Assembly: GCA_964538455.1 (NCBI GenBank) | Contig: CAZIDZ010000006.1 | Coordinates: forward strand, 48,243 to 112,242 | Direction: 5' to 3' | Length of the DNA stretch: 64,000 bases | From: JAZDLX01 sp964538455 | Lineage (GTDB): Bacteria; Electryoneota; Electryoneia; Electryoneales; Electryoneaceae | Shown here: one piece after another, positions 1-7,267 of the stretch | How the letters are laid out: the number at the start of each line of letters is the position of its first letter | Position numbering within the stretch: the stretch's first letter is position 1 | Program-made: the position numbers and the translations under genes | The notes under the pieces: generated by a model | What the model saw: the letters and a program-made list of their open reading frames with translations, nothing else | Told to the model about the DNA's origin: nothing | Database searches by the model: none

Positions 1-99
1 CCCGTAGCTGTCCCACTCCACCCAGTGAAGAGCGTTCTCGGCCATGCCGTCGAGGATCACCAGGGCGTTGTGCAGATCCGAACCGTGCGACGCAGCCAT
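1..99 (-). CDS. Unknown protein, N-terminal fragment
   Basis: An open frame of 33 codons starts at the ATG at 99-97 and runs off the left edge of the window. It lies 11 bases after the spmB stop codon on the same strand and is preceded by a G-rich stretch that could serve as a ribosome binding site. It is probably the third gene of the spmA-spmB transcription unit. The visible residues begin MAASHGSDLHNALVILDG. There is no signal peptide and no motif I recognise, so no function is offered. The call rests on position and spacing only. Confidence 0.5.
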   Translation of the reverse strand, partial: MAASHGSDLHNALVILDGMAENALHWVEWDSYG

Positions 100-110
100 T
101 TCCCCCACCC

Positions 111-656
111 CTAGCCGAAAACCAGTTTGCAAACCACGAAAGCCGCGATCAGCCCCGCAGCATCCGCAGTCAGGCATGCCGCGAGAGTATGGCGGCCTCG
201 GCGGATGCCAACGCTGCCAAGGTACACAGCGAGGACATAGAACGTCGTCTCCGTGGAGCCCATCATCACCGACGCTACCCGCCCGACGAAGGATTCCGAC
301 CCGTGAGTGGTGAGAATCTCAGAGAGCACACCCAGCGCGCCGCTGCCCGAGAGGGGCCGGATCAACGCCATTGGGATCGCTTCCGGGGGGAATCCGATCC
401 ATCCGAGCAGCGGGGAGAGCGCCTTGACAAAAAGGCCGAGCGCACCGCTGGCGCGAAACATCCCAATCGCGACCAGGATCGCCACGAGGAAGGGAATGAT
501 CCGCACACCGACGTTGAATCCCTCCTTCGCGCCCTCGACGAACAATTCGTACACCTTTACCTTCTTCAGCATTCCCAGAGCGACAATGCCCAGCAGGATC
601 AGGGGGATCGCCCAGGCGCCGACTTCCCCAAGCACACCCTGTACGGACTCACTCAT
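111..656 (-). CDS. spmB: Spore maturation protein B-like membrane protein
   Basis: The 181-residue product is highly hydrophobic, with about five membrane segments. It carries the nucleoside-recognition (Gate) fold shared by SpmA, SpmB, NupC and FeoB. Family-typical stretches are GVRIIPFLVAILVAIGMFR (about 51-69), the RPLSGSGALGVL loop (about 99-110) and MMGSTETTFYVLAVYLG (about 131-147). It overlaps the end of spmA by 8 bases, so the two are probably translationally coupled. In Bacillus, SpmA and SpmB act in spore core dehydration. In non-sporulating Gram-negative bacteria the pair is common but its substrate is unknown, so a sporulation role should not be assumed here. Confidence 0.88.
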   Translation of the reverse strand: MSESVQGVLGEVGAWAIPLILLGIVALGMLKKVKVYELFVEGAKEGFNVGVRIIPFLVAILVAIGMFRASGALGLFVKALSPLLGWIGFPPEAIPMALIRPLSGSGALGVLSEILTTHGSESFVGRVASVMMGSTETTFYVLAVYLGSVGIRRGRHTLAACLTADAAGLIAAFVVCKLVFG

Positions 657-1272
657 CGTTCACCTCCCCGGCGGATTCGCCGGTCGAGGGCTGTTGGGGT
701 TTGGTGAAGCGCTGGTAGAGTTTCGCCGCGATCACACCGACGACGGTCGAGACGGTGGTGGCGACGATGGTCGGCCCGATGATCTCCGACGGTGCGGTGG
801 ACCCCGCGGAGACGCGCAGGGCGATCACGGTAGCCGGAATGATGGTCACAGAGGAGGTGTTGATCGCGAGGAAGGTGGCCATCGAGTTGGACGCGCTGTC
901 TTTTTCGACATTCAACCGTTGCAGGTCCTTCATCGCCTTGAGCCCCAGCGCGGTGGCCGAGTTGCCGAGCCCGAGCATGTTCGCGGCGATGTTCATCACC
1001 ATGCTTCCCATCGCCGGGTGATCGGTGGGAACGTCCGGGAAGAGGCGGCGCAGCAGGGGACGCAGGAGTCTCGCCAGCATCTGGACGAGCCCGGACTTTT
1101 CAGCGATCCGCATCAGCCCGAGCCACAGCGCCATCACCCCGATCAACCCGATGGCGAGCTCGACGGCGGTTTTCGCCGACTCCAGGGCGGCGTCGGTCAC
1201 CGCCCCCATATTCCCGAGGATCGCTCCGACGATCACCGCGAGAACGATCAAGGCAAACCAGACGATGTTCAT
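649..1272 (-). CDS. spmA: Spore maturation protein A-like membrane protein
   Basis: This 207-residue integral membrane protein belongs to the nucleoside-recognition domain family. The N terminus is a membrane segment (MNIVWFALIVLAVIVGAILG). It is followed by the family-specific NIAANMLGLGNSATALGLKA loop (about 94-113) and a TFLAINTSSVTIIPATVIAL segment (about 133-152). Both are hallmark SpmA sequences. It is the first gene of the minus-strand unit and overlaps spmB by 8 bases. The 235-bp gap to the divergent Roadblock operon presumably holds both promoters. SpmA and SpmB probably form one membrane complex; the transported or sensed molecule is unknown outside Bacillus. Confidence 0.9.
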   Translation of the reverse strand: MNIVWFALIVLAVIVGAILGNMGAVTDAALESAKTAVELAIGLIGVMALWLGLMRIAEKSGLVQMLARLLRPLLRRLFPDVPTDHPAMGSMVMNIAANMLGLGNSATALGLKAMKDLQRLNVEKDSASNSMATFLAINTSSVTIIPATVIALRVSAGSTAPSEIIGPTIVATTVSTVVGVIAAKLYQRFTKPQQPSTGESAGEVNDE

Positions 1273-1507
1273 CGCACTCTCCCGTCTTGGACCACGACCA
1301 TCCGCCCATTCGTCATCTTCAGAGCAAAGCTAGACGTGCGCGGCGGCGCGCGCCAATCCATCCGCCCCTCCTGCCAGATCGTACGGGAGTTCAGCAGCAT
1401 GCGAGAGGCTTCACTTTTCCGTGGCTTGGCTGAACCTCTTTGGTGAATTACGTTTTATTTTCGGATGTTCGTGAAAGCGTTTTGGCGGCAAAAGAGCGGA
1501 GACGGCG

Positions 1508-1963
1508 TTGAGCGCGGACAAATCCTGGGTCGTTGAGGACTCCTGGGAGCGGTTGAATCCCGTCTGGAGGGACCGGATCCTTGTCATCCTCGAGGACCTG
1601 GCGGGGATCGGAGGGCTCGACTGGGCGATGGTGCTCGACGCCCAGGGACAGCCGTTGACAAAGGTGATCGGCGCCGGAGGCCCGGTAACGCCGCCTGTCG
1701 GAATGCCGCCTCCGACGCGTTTTGCCACACTGGCGGGGGAGCTTGTTCGCGCCTGGAAAGCTGTCGGAGAACGTGAACCGTCGCATTTTGTCGAGGAGAT
1801 CGAGGGCCGTATACTGATCACGGGAATCGTAGCGGATCTCGTGATCGTCGCGGGATTCAAACCGGGAGTGGCGCGCGGGGCGGTGGAGATGCGGATGACG
1901 AAACGGATTCGCCATCTGCGGAGCCTGCAGAAAAGCCGCGAGCGGGGCGCTCTATACGTTTGA
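1508..1963 (+). CDS. Roadblock/LC7-like protein 1
   Basis: The 151-residue soluble protein opens the Roadblock/MglA-like operon. The TTG start at 1508 is chosen because a GGAG sits a few bases upstream and no in-frame ATG gives a better fit. Residues about 25-140 follow the Roadblock/LC7 pattern: a helix, then an AGIGGLDWAMVLDAQGQPL-type strand-turn-strand (compare 'GVxGAxVxDxxG'), a long helix (FATLAGELVRAWKAV), two strands (FVEEIEGRILITGIVADLVI) and a final helix. In this family such domains bind small GTPases of the MglA/Rag/Ras type or form scaffolds. Unlike compact MglB-type proteins it has extensions at both ends. Family membership is inferred from the pattern, not from a search. Confidence 0.62.
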   Translation: MSADKSWVVEDSWERLNPVWRDRILVILEDLAGIGGLDWAMVLDAQGQPLTKVIGAGGPVTPPVGMPPPTRFATLAGELVRAWKAVGEREPSHFVEEIEGRILITGIVADLVIVAGFKPGVARGAVEMRMTKRIRHLRSLQKSRERGALYV

Positions 1964-1974
1964 GGGCGGGACCG

Positions 1975-2376
1975 ATGGAGAACGCAGCCGAGAGCGGGAT
2001 TGGAGAAGTCGAGAAGATCGCCCGGGGCATGCTTCATCCCAAAGGCCCGCAGGCGATTCTCGTCGCTTCAGTCTCAGGATTGCCGATACTCCGGGTCGTC
2101 CGCCGCGACTACGACCGGGATTCGGTCGACCTCGACCGTCTCGCGGCGTGGGCGGCGGAATTGGCGAACGGCACATTCCAGACCGCGGAACAGTTGCACG
2201 GCAGGGAACTGCTGAGAGCGGAGTTTCGTTTTGAGGATGAGGCGGTGCTGCTACTGCGCAACGATCCGTTCGTGCTGCTCGTCTCCTGGCTGCCCGCGTC
2301 GGGAAAGACCCTCGGGGGATCGCGCGAGGATGAGTTGCAGGATCTGTTGCAGACCCTGCACGAAGAGTTGAATTGA
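1975..2376 (+). CDS. Roadblock/LC7-like protein 2
   Basis: This 133-residue soluble protein lies 11 bases after the previous gene. The frame is open back to a TTG at 1960 that overlaps the upstream stop, but the ATG at 1975 has a GGGCGGGA purine stretch just before it and is preferred. The order of elements is helix, AILVASVSGLPILRVV strand-turn-strand, helix (LDRLAAWAAELANGTFQTAE), two strands (AEFRFEDEAVLLLRNDPFVL) and a C-terminal helix, which is the Roadblock layout. No catalytic motif is visible. It is probably a divergent paralogue of its neighbours and a partner of the GTPase-like protein at 2756-4159. Confidence 0.6.
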   Translation: MENAAESGIGEVEKIARGMLHPKGPQAILVASVSGLPILRVVRRDYDRDSVDLDRLAAWAAELANGTFQTAEQLHGRELLRAEFRFEDEAVLLLRNDPFVLLVSWLPASGKTLGGSREDELQDLLQTLHEELN

Positions 2377-2396
2377 CGTTGTCGCTGGGAGTTAAG

Positions 2397-2756
2397 ATGC
2401 ATCCGAAGGATGTTCGCAGGATCATTCGGATTCCGGGAGTTCGTGGCGCATCCTTCGTTGGCTATGATGGCCAGATCGTCGCCCATGAGGGACATGTGCC
2501 GCTCCTGCTCCACGCTCGACTCGCGCGCGGCTGGACCCTTGTCTCGAACGGCGATCAGACTTCAATCCAGCCGAGTCTGCAGGAAATTCACTGGGAGGGG
2601 GGCATCGTGCTTGTTGCGCCGACCCTCGGCGGCTTAATTGTGGTCGAAACGGATCGCAACGCAAACGTGGGGATGTTGCGCCTCGAACTCAATCCGTTGC
2701 GCGAACAGCTCAACTCCACATTCAGTACGGAAAAGATCCAACGTGGAGGCGCTTGA
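2397..2756 (+). CDS. Roadblock/LC7-like protein 3
   Basis: The 119-residue protein starts at the ATG at 2397, which has GGGAG a few bases upstream. A longer frame from a TTG at 2373 is possible but would overlap the upstream gene. The motif IPGVRGASFVGYDGQIVAHE (about 10-29) is a clear Roadblock strand-turn-strand. It is followed by a helix, the strands EIHWEGGIVLVAPTLGGLIV, and a terminal helix (NVGMLRLELNPLREQL) very like the 'NLGLLRLEL' end of this family. Its TGA overlaps the ATG of the GTPase-like gene (TGATG), indicating translational coupling. It is the most canonical Roadblock member of the set together with the protein at 4167-4568. Confidence 0.7.
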   Translation: MHPKDVRRIIRIPGVRGASFVGYDGQIVAHEGHVPLLLHARLARGWTLVSNGDQTSIQPSLQEIHWEGGIVLVAPTLGGLIVVETDRNANVGMLRLELNPLREQLNSTFSTEKIQRGGA

Positions 2757-4159
2757 TGAGCGATCGCTCGAATCCCCTCCGCATCTCGATCGTTGGCCCC
2801 GCGGGTAGCGGCAAACTGACCGCACTCCGCTCGCTGATTGGAAACGTGCCCGTGCAGCAGCGTGGGCGCCTTACCCCTGTGGAGTCGGAATCCGATGTGC
2901 TGCTCACCATCCGCCTCGGTACCGAGGATCCTGCCACCGCGGAAAAAGTAGTCCCATTCGAACTGTGGACTGTGCACGGAGAGGTTTCCTCCACGCTAAC
3001 ATGGCGCACCCTACTAAGCTCCGCCGAGGGGATCATCTTTCTGGCGGATGCTCACGGGGACCGTCTGACCGCGAATGAGAACAACTTGAGGCGCGTCCGG
3101 GAGGCCCTCGAATCGCTCGGCCTCGACCCGGAAGCAGTTCCCTGGGTGTTCGCCTGGAACCAGCGCGACCTCGCGGGCGAACAGCAGGTTGATGCACTGG
3201 CTTCGACGCTCAACCTTCGCGGCGCACCGGCGTTTGAGACCGTCGCGGCCACAGGCTATGGCTTGCTGAAAGTGCTGAAATCCATACGAGATCAGATCCT
3301 GGCGCAACGGGAGCGGGACAGCGGCACAATCGGGGAGGAGCGGCCTGAGGCGGAAGCCGTGCCGGTGAAAGAAGCGGCGACGCCGCCGGAAGAACGGGCC
3401 GTTGCGGAACCGGAGCTGAAGACGGGCGCCGGAGCAGAGGAGGCCGATGAGGGCGAACCCTCTCGGATGGAATCGATATCTGAGCCGCCTCAATCCGGTT
3501 TTGAGGCGCTGCCCGCGGTCGATTCCGACGAGATCACTGGGGAAAACGGGGAGGAAATCCTCCCCGGGTACGCTCCGGTGAATCTTGCGGAACGGGGAGA
3601 GGGGGGTGGAGAACCTCCGCGGGCGTCCGAAACGGCGGCGGAAACCGAAGGCGAGATATCGACCGGCGTCCCCGCGGAGGAGGAACATCCCCGGCAGCCG
3701 GGCGGTGCCCTCGCGGAGGAAGGCGAAGAAGCGGGCAATGGCGCCGGGGAAGCGGCCATAGAGGCGGGGGAAAGGGAACCGATAGAGAAGGCCACGCCCG
3801 AGACGGAACCCCCGTCCTCAACCGGGAAAAAGTCGTTCGGTTTTAACACCCGCTCTTCAGATGGACTGATTCCACCGTGGGGCGAGGAGGTTGTTGCCAA
3901 AACCGACGCCCCCTCCGCAGCCGAAAAGGACTCAAGAGCACAGGGAGATGTCGAGAAATCAGCGGAGTCGGAGAGCGAAAAGTCGAAGATCCGGGAGGAG
4001 CGGGCGGACGCTGCCCACGGTCCTACATTCCGCTTTCCTGAGGTGAAGACATCCGGGGAGGCGGAGGCGTCCAAGCGCGAGGACGATGAGGACGAGAAGC
4101 AGGACCGCGGCGGTCTCTGGCGGCGTTTGGCGCGAAATATCCGCAACAGGGGAAACTGA
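2756..4159 (+). CDS. MglA-like pseudo-GTPase with long acidic tail
   Basis: The product has 467 residues. Residues about 8-181 align by motif order to the MglA group of small Ras-like GTPases: P-loop, a switch region, the strand GIIFLADAHGDRLTANE (92-108; MglA has VFVADSxxxRxxAN), a G4 position and a G5-like ETVAATGYG. All nucleotide motifs deviate. G1 reads GPAGSGKL (14-21), with Leu instead of Ser/Thr after the P-loop lysine. G3 reads TVHGE (72-76), where MglA has TVPGQ. G4 reads NQRD (135-138) in place of NKxD. It may bind nucleotide weakly or not at all. Residues about 185-450 are a Glu/Ala/Pro-rich, probably disordered acidic tail that ends in a basic patch (WRRLARNIRNRGN). The gene sits between Roadblock genes 3 and 4, its presumed partners. 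The start is the ATG in TGATG; a TTG one codon upstream is also open. Confidence 0.75.
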   Translation: MSDRSNPLRISIVGPAGSGKLTALRSLIGNVPVQQRGRLTPVESESDVLLTIRLGTEDPATAEKVVPFELWTVHGEVSSTLTWRTLLSSAEGIIFLADAHGDRLTANENNLRRVREALESLGLDPEAVPWVFAWNQRDLAGEQQVDALASTLNLRGAPAFETVAATGYGLLKVLKSIRDQILAQRERDSGTIGEERPEAEAVPVKEAATPPEERAVAEPELKTGAGAEEADEGEPSRMESISEPPQSGFEALPAVDSDEITGENGEEILPGYAPVNLAERGEGGGEPPRASETAAETEGEISTGVPAEEEHPRQPGGALAEEGEEAGNGAGEAAIEAGEREPIEKATPETEPPSSTGKKSFGFNTRSSDGLIPPWGEEVVAKTDAPSAAEKDSRAQGDVEKSAESESEKSKIREERADAAHGPTFRFPEVKTSGEAEASKREDDEDEKQDRGGLWRRLARNIRNRGN

Positions 4160-4166
4160 GGGATCG

Positions 4167-4568
4167 ATGCTCGACCTGATGGACATTCAGAAGGACCTGG
4201 AGCGGCTGAAAAAGAACCGCGACGTGCTCGAGCACCTGCTTGCGATGACGTCCGCGGTGGGGGCGGTCATTCTTGAACTGTCCGGCGAGCCCGTCGTGGA
4301 AGCGGGAGCTTTCGAGGGGGATGTGTCCGGGTTCGCCGCGCGAATCGCGGCCCTCTGGAAAGCGGGACAGCCGGTTTGCCGATCTTTCGGTGAGATGGCG
4401 TTCGAGGAGATGTCGCTGATGGGTTCGAACCACCATCTCCACATCGTTCGTGCCGGGCTCGAACACCTGCTTGCAGTTGCCTGGGACCGCGAATCCAACC
4501 TGGGACTCATTCGCCTCTACGCTGCTCCATCGGCGGATCGCCTCGGTGCGCTGCTCGCTGAGGTCTGA
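4167..4568 (+). CDS. Roadblock/LC7 family protein 4
   Basis: The 133-residue protein begins at the ATG at 4167 with GAGGGA upstream, 7 bases after the GTPase-like gene. A longer frame to 4086 would overlap that gene and is rejected. An N-terminal helix rich in Lys, Arg and Glu (DIQKDLERLKKNRDVLEHL) leads into TSAVGAVILELSGEPVVEAG, a Roadblock strand pair. A helix follows, then HHLHIVRAGLEHLLAVAWD and the terminal NLGLIRLYAAPSADRLGALL helix. This is the clearest MglB-like member of the operon and its last gene. It likely binds the GTPase-like subunit or other Roadblock subunits. Confidence 0.72.
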   Translation: MLDLMDIQKDLERLKKNRDVLEHLLAMTSAVGAVILELSGEPVVEAGAFEGDVSGFAARIAALWKAGQPVCRSFGEMAFEEMSLMGSNHHLHIVRAGLEHLLAVAWDRESNLGLIRLYAAPSADRLGALLAEV

Positions 4569-4713
4569 TCCGGCCTTCCGTTATCTCTATTCTGCACCTA
4601 TCTTTTTCGACCTTCCTGCCAGCGTTTGAACAGCGACCGCTGTCATCTGCCGCCGACCGGCCGGATGGCGGCCGGTCCGAACCGAAACACCGGGGCTACC
4701 CGGGGAAGGGATT

Positions 4714-6060
4714 GTGATACGCCTGCTGCCCGACAGAACGCTCTCGCGCCGAGTCTGGCGACTTGCCGGACCGGTTGTCGTGGGGATGATTTCGCAAACC
4801 CTGATGAACCTTGTGGACACCGCGATGGTGGGCCGCCTGGGAGCCTCCGCCCTCGCTGCAACGGGCCTCGGCGGCATCCTGTCGTGGATGGTAATGGGTT
4901 CGTTTGGGGCGGTGCACGTGGGCACACAGGCGGTCGCCGCCCGCCGCTACGGTGAGGGAAGGCCGTGGGAGGCGGGCCGTGCGCTGGACAACGCGCTGGT
5001 GCTGTCGCTGGTGATCGGTTCGGTCGGCAGCTTTCTGATCGCGCCGCTCATGAGCCAGACCCTGCCGCTGTTTACGAACGACCCGGCTGTGATCGTCCAG
5101 GGAAAGGGGTACGTCTACCTGCGTCTGCTCGGCGTGCTTCCCTTCATGATCATCATGGCGCACCGGGGATTCTTCAACGGGATCGGCGAAACCCACCAGT
5201 TCATGGTAATCGGCATCCTGATGAATGTGATCAACGCCGGCCTCAACTGGGTGCTGATCTTCGGGCATTTCGGCCTGCCCGCGATGGGTGCGAGGGGTGC
5301 GGCGCTGGGGAGCACGATCGGGACGGTGATCGGGATGCTTGCATTCGCCTACGTCGGTCTCCGCCACCCGCACAAGAACGACTATCGCTACTATCGCATC
5401 GCGAATGTCTCCACCTCCATGGAGCGCCGCATCCTTGGCCTGACCATTCCATCAGGCTCACGGTCGCTGCTGGTGATGCTCGGTTTCTCGATCTTCAGCG
5501 GTATCGTCGCGCGACTCGGGACCGTCGAAATGGCGGCGACAAATGTGATCCTCAACATCGTCTCGCTCTCTTACATGCCCGGTTTCGGATTCGGCATTGC
5601 GGCGGCGAGCCTGATCGGGCAGAAACTTGGCGAGGGTGATCCCGATACCGCCGAAGCCTTCGGATGGGAGGCTGGGCGGCTGGGTGTGATCACGATGGGG
5701 GTGATGGGGTGCATCTTCATCGGAGCGCCCGGGTTCCTGATGAAGGTGTTCACCGAGGACCCGATGGTGGTTGCAGCGGGGGCGCTGCCGCTGCGGCTGA
5801 TGGGATTCGTCCAGGTTTTCGACGCGTTGGGCATGGTGCTCGGCGGTGCGCTCGAGGGAGCTGGGATGACGAAATGGGTCTTTTTCGCGGAACTGACGGT
5901 CAACTGGTTGTTTTTTCTGCCGTTTTCTTTCATTGCAGCCTACCCATTGGGATTGGGGTTGACTGGGGCGTGGATCGCGTTCGGCAGTTACCTGGCTCTC
6001 TACGGAACTGTGGTAACGATCAAATTCTCACGGGGTTCATGGAAAACGATTGAGGTGTGA
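4714..6060 (+). CDS. MATE family efflux transporter
   Basis: This 448-residue polytopic protein has about twelve membrane segments in two homologous halves, the normal size for the multidrug and toxic compound extrusion family. The N-terminal segment VWRLAGPVVVGMISQTLMNL and the motif VDTAMVGRLGASALAATGLG (about 30-49) are classic MATE sequences. The second half repeats the pattern (AATNVILNIVSLSYMPGFGF). The start is GTG at 4714, preceded by GGGGAAGGG. MATE proteins export cationic compounds using Na+ or H+ gradients; the substrate cannot be read from sequence. It stands alone, 145 bp after the Roadblock operon, on the same strand. Confidence 0.93.
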   Translation: MIRLLPDRTLSRRVWRLAGPVVVGMISQTLMNLVDTAMVGRLGASALAATGLGGILSWMVMGSFGAVHVGTQAVAARRYGEGRPWEAGRALDNALVLSLVIGSVGSFLIAPLMSQTLPLFTNDPAVIVQGKGYVYLRLLGVLPFMIIMAHRGFFNGIGETHQFMVIGILMNVINAGLNWVLIFGHFGLPAMGARGAALGSTIGTVIGMLAFAYVGLRHPHKNDYRYYRIANVSTSMERRILGLTIPSGSRSLLVMLGFSIFSGIVARLGTVEMAATNVILNIVSLSYMPGFGFGIAAASLIGQKLGEGDPDTAEAFGWEAGRLGVITMGVMGCIFIGAPGFLMKVFTEDPMVVAAGALPLRLMGFVQVFDALGMVLGGALEGAGMTKWVFFAELTVNWLFFLPFSFIAAYPLGLGLTGAWIAFGSYLALYGTVVTIKFSRGSWKTIEV

Positions 6061-6165
6061 TCGATTGGGGGCATGCGAGGGGGCACATCGTTTCTAATTT
6101 CATCATCTTTACGTGTTTAGTCGTAGTGCTTCCGAGAGCGGGTGGAAATAGAGTGTCTCGGTATC

Positions 6166-6181
6166 CGTGAAAAAAGCGCAA
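6166..6181. promoter_or_regulatory. Weak CRP/FNR-like site 1
   Basis: The sequence cgtga-aaaaag-cgcaa has one good half-site and a poor second half relative to TGTGA-N6-TCACA. It is listed because it shares the left half and the spacer with the two better sites downstream. Confidence 0.3.
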
Positions 6182-6195
6182 TCGCCGATCTATTC

Positions 6196-6211
6196 TGTGA
6201 AAAGAGTCACG
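6196..6211. promoter_or_regulatory. CRP/FNR-like site 2
   Basis: The sequence tgtga-aaagag-tcacg matches the CRP-type palindrome TGTGA-N6-TCACA at nine of ten conserved positions. It lies about 280 bases upstream of the Fe-S protein start. Members of the CRP/FNR family, including the HcpR type in anaerobes, use similar sites; which regulator acts here is unknown. Confidence 0.5.
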
Positions 6212-6375
6212 AGACATGACTTGCGTTTCAGTGTATTACATTCCTACGTTTGCAGTGCAGCCTTTCGGGGGGAGGCGCAGCGAAATACTGATAATCCAAC
6301 TGCTTGATTCATTCGCTATTCACCCTTCCTCGTTTGATTGGTCGTAGGAGTCCAAGGCTGTTCAAGAGCGCGAAT

Positions 6376-6391
6376 TGTGAAAAAAGACACA
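6376..6391. promoter_or_regulatory. CRP/FNR-like site 3
   Basis: The sequence tgtga-aaaaag-acaca matches nine of ten conserved positions of TGTGA-N6-TCACA. It lies about 97 bases upstream of the ATG at 6488, a plausible activator distance. It shares the A-rich spacer with sites 1 and 2. Confidence 0.45.
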
Positions 6392-6487
6392 GGTTGGTCC
6401 GGAACGCCAGGCGTGCCCTGAAAAGCCAGTTTTCCCCAGCCCCCCAGGGAACGCCGAGCGGTGCCGGCCGCGAAAAGGGGGGAATTC

Positions 6488-7267
6488 ATGCCGAAGGCCA
6501 TCCTGTTGGACTTCACGCGCTGCATCGGCTGTCAGGCTTGCGAAAAGGCATGTGCGGAGCAAAACGACCTGCCCGGTGACCCACCGGAAGACCGTCTTTC
6601 CTGGAAAAACTTCACTGTGGTGCTCGAAGCCCAGGGGCAGAACTACCGCCGCATGTGCATGCACTGTCTGACGCCCACGTGCGTTTCCGTATGCCCGGTG
6701 GGTGCACTGAAAAAAACGGAACTTGGACCGGTGGTGTACGATCCGTACAAGTGTATCGGCTGTCGATACTGCATGATGGCATGCCCATTCCAGGTGCCAA
6801 CCTATGAATGGCAGAATCCGATTCCAGTCATCCGCAAGTGCATCATGTGCAACGAACGTGTCGAAGCCGGAAACGAGCCGGCCTGCACCTGGGTCTGTCC
6901 TACAGGCGCCAGCCGTTTCGGAGACAGGGACCATCTGCTCGCTATCGCTCACCGGAGGATTGCCGCATTTCCGGAGAGGTACGTGGATCACATCTTCGGC
7001 GAATCGGAGGTGGGGGGCACGAGTGTGATCATGCTTTCGGGGGTACCCTTCTCGGATCTCGGCCTTCGCATGGATCTTGGCAATCGGCCGTTGTCCGACC
7101 TGACCTGGACGGTGATGAGCAAGATCCCGAACGTCGTGATCACCGGCGCAATTCTGCTCGGCGGGCTGAGCTGGATCATTCAGCGACGGATGGACATCGA
7201 ACGGGAAAATCTGGATCAACCCACTCGCAGGGATGACGCTGATCGCGGGGAAGGGGGTGCGCTATGA
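6488..7267 (+). CDS. HybA/DsrO-like ferredoxin subunit, four [4Fe-4S] sites
   Basis: The 259-residue electron-transfer protein has four cysteine clusters: CIGCQACEKAC (12-22), CMHCLTPTCVSVCP, CIGCRYCMMACP and CIMCNERVEAGNEPACTWVCP. This is the HybA/NrfC/DsrO arrangement, binding four [4Fe-4S] clusters. A hydrophobic segment near the C terminus (VVITGAILLGGLSWII) should anchor it in the membrane. The ATG at 6488 follows a strong GGGGGGAA. The frame closes at a stop at 6419-6421 and no Tat signal can be fitted upstream, which is unlike HybA, so the clusters may face the cytoplasm. The gene overlaps nrfD by 4 bases. Partners are the membrane subunit and the tetraheme cytochrome that follow. Confidence 0.9.
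   Translation: MPKAILLDFTRCIGCQACEKACAEQNDLPGDPPEDRLSWKNFTVVLEAQGQNYRRMCMHCLTPTCVSVCPVGALKKTELGPVVYDPYKCIGCRYCMMACPFQVPTYEWQNPIPVIRKCIMCNERVEAGNEPACTWVCPTGASRFGDRDHLLAIAHRRIAAFPERYVDHIFGESEVGGTSVIMLSGVPFSDLGLRMDLGNRPLSDLTWTVMSKIPNVVITGAILLGGLSWIIQRRMDIERENLDQPTRRDDADRGEGGAL

Larger units (their letters stand above)
6061..6487. other. Intergenic regulatory region upstream of redox operon
   Basis: These 427 bases hold no credible gene. They contain three related GTGAAAA-AG elements resembling CRP/FNR half-palindromes, annotated separately. The region is noticeably more AT-rich than the flanking genes, as expected for a promoter. No rho-independent terminator for the MATE gene was seen. Confidence 0.6.

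Noticed and set aside
307..1446. 379-residue open frame on the plus strand opposite spmA/spmB
   Set aside because: It is antisense to two clear membrane-protein genes and has the Gly/Arg/Asp-rich composition of a shadow frame in GC-rich DNA.
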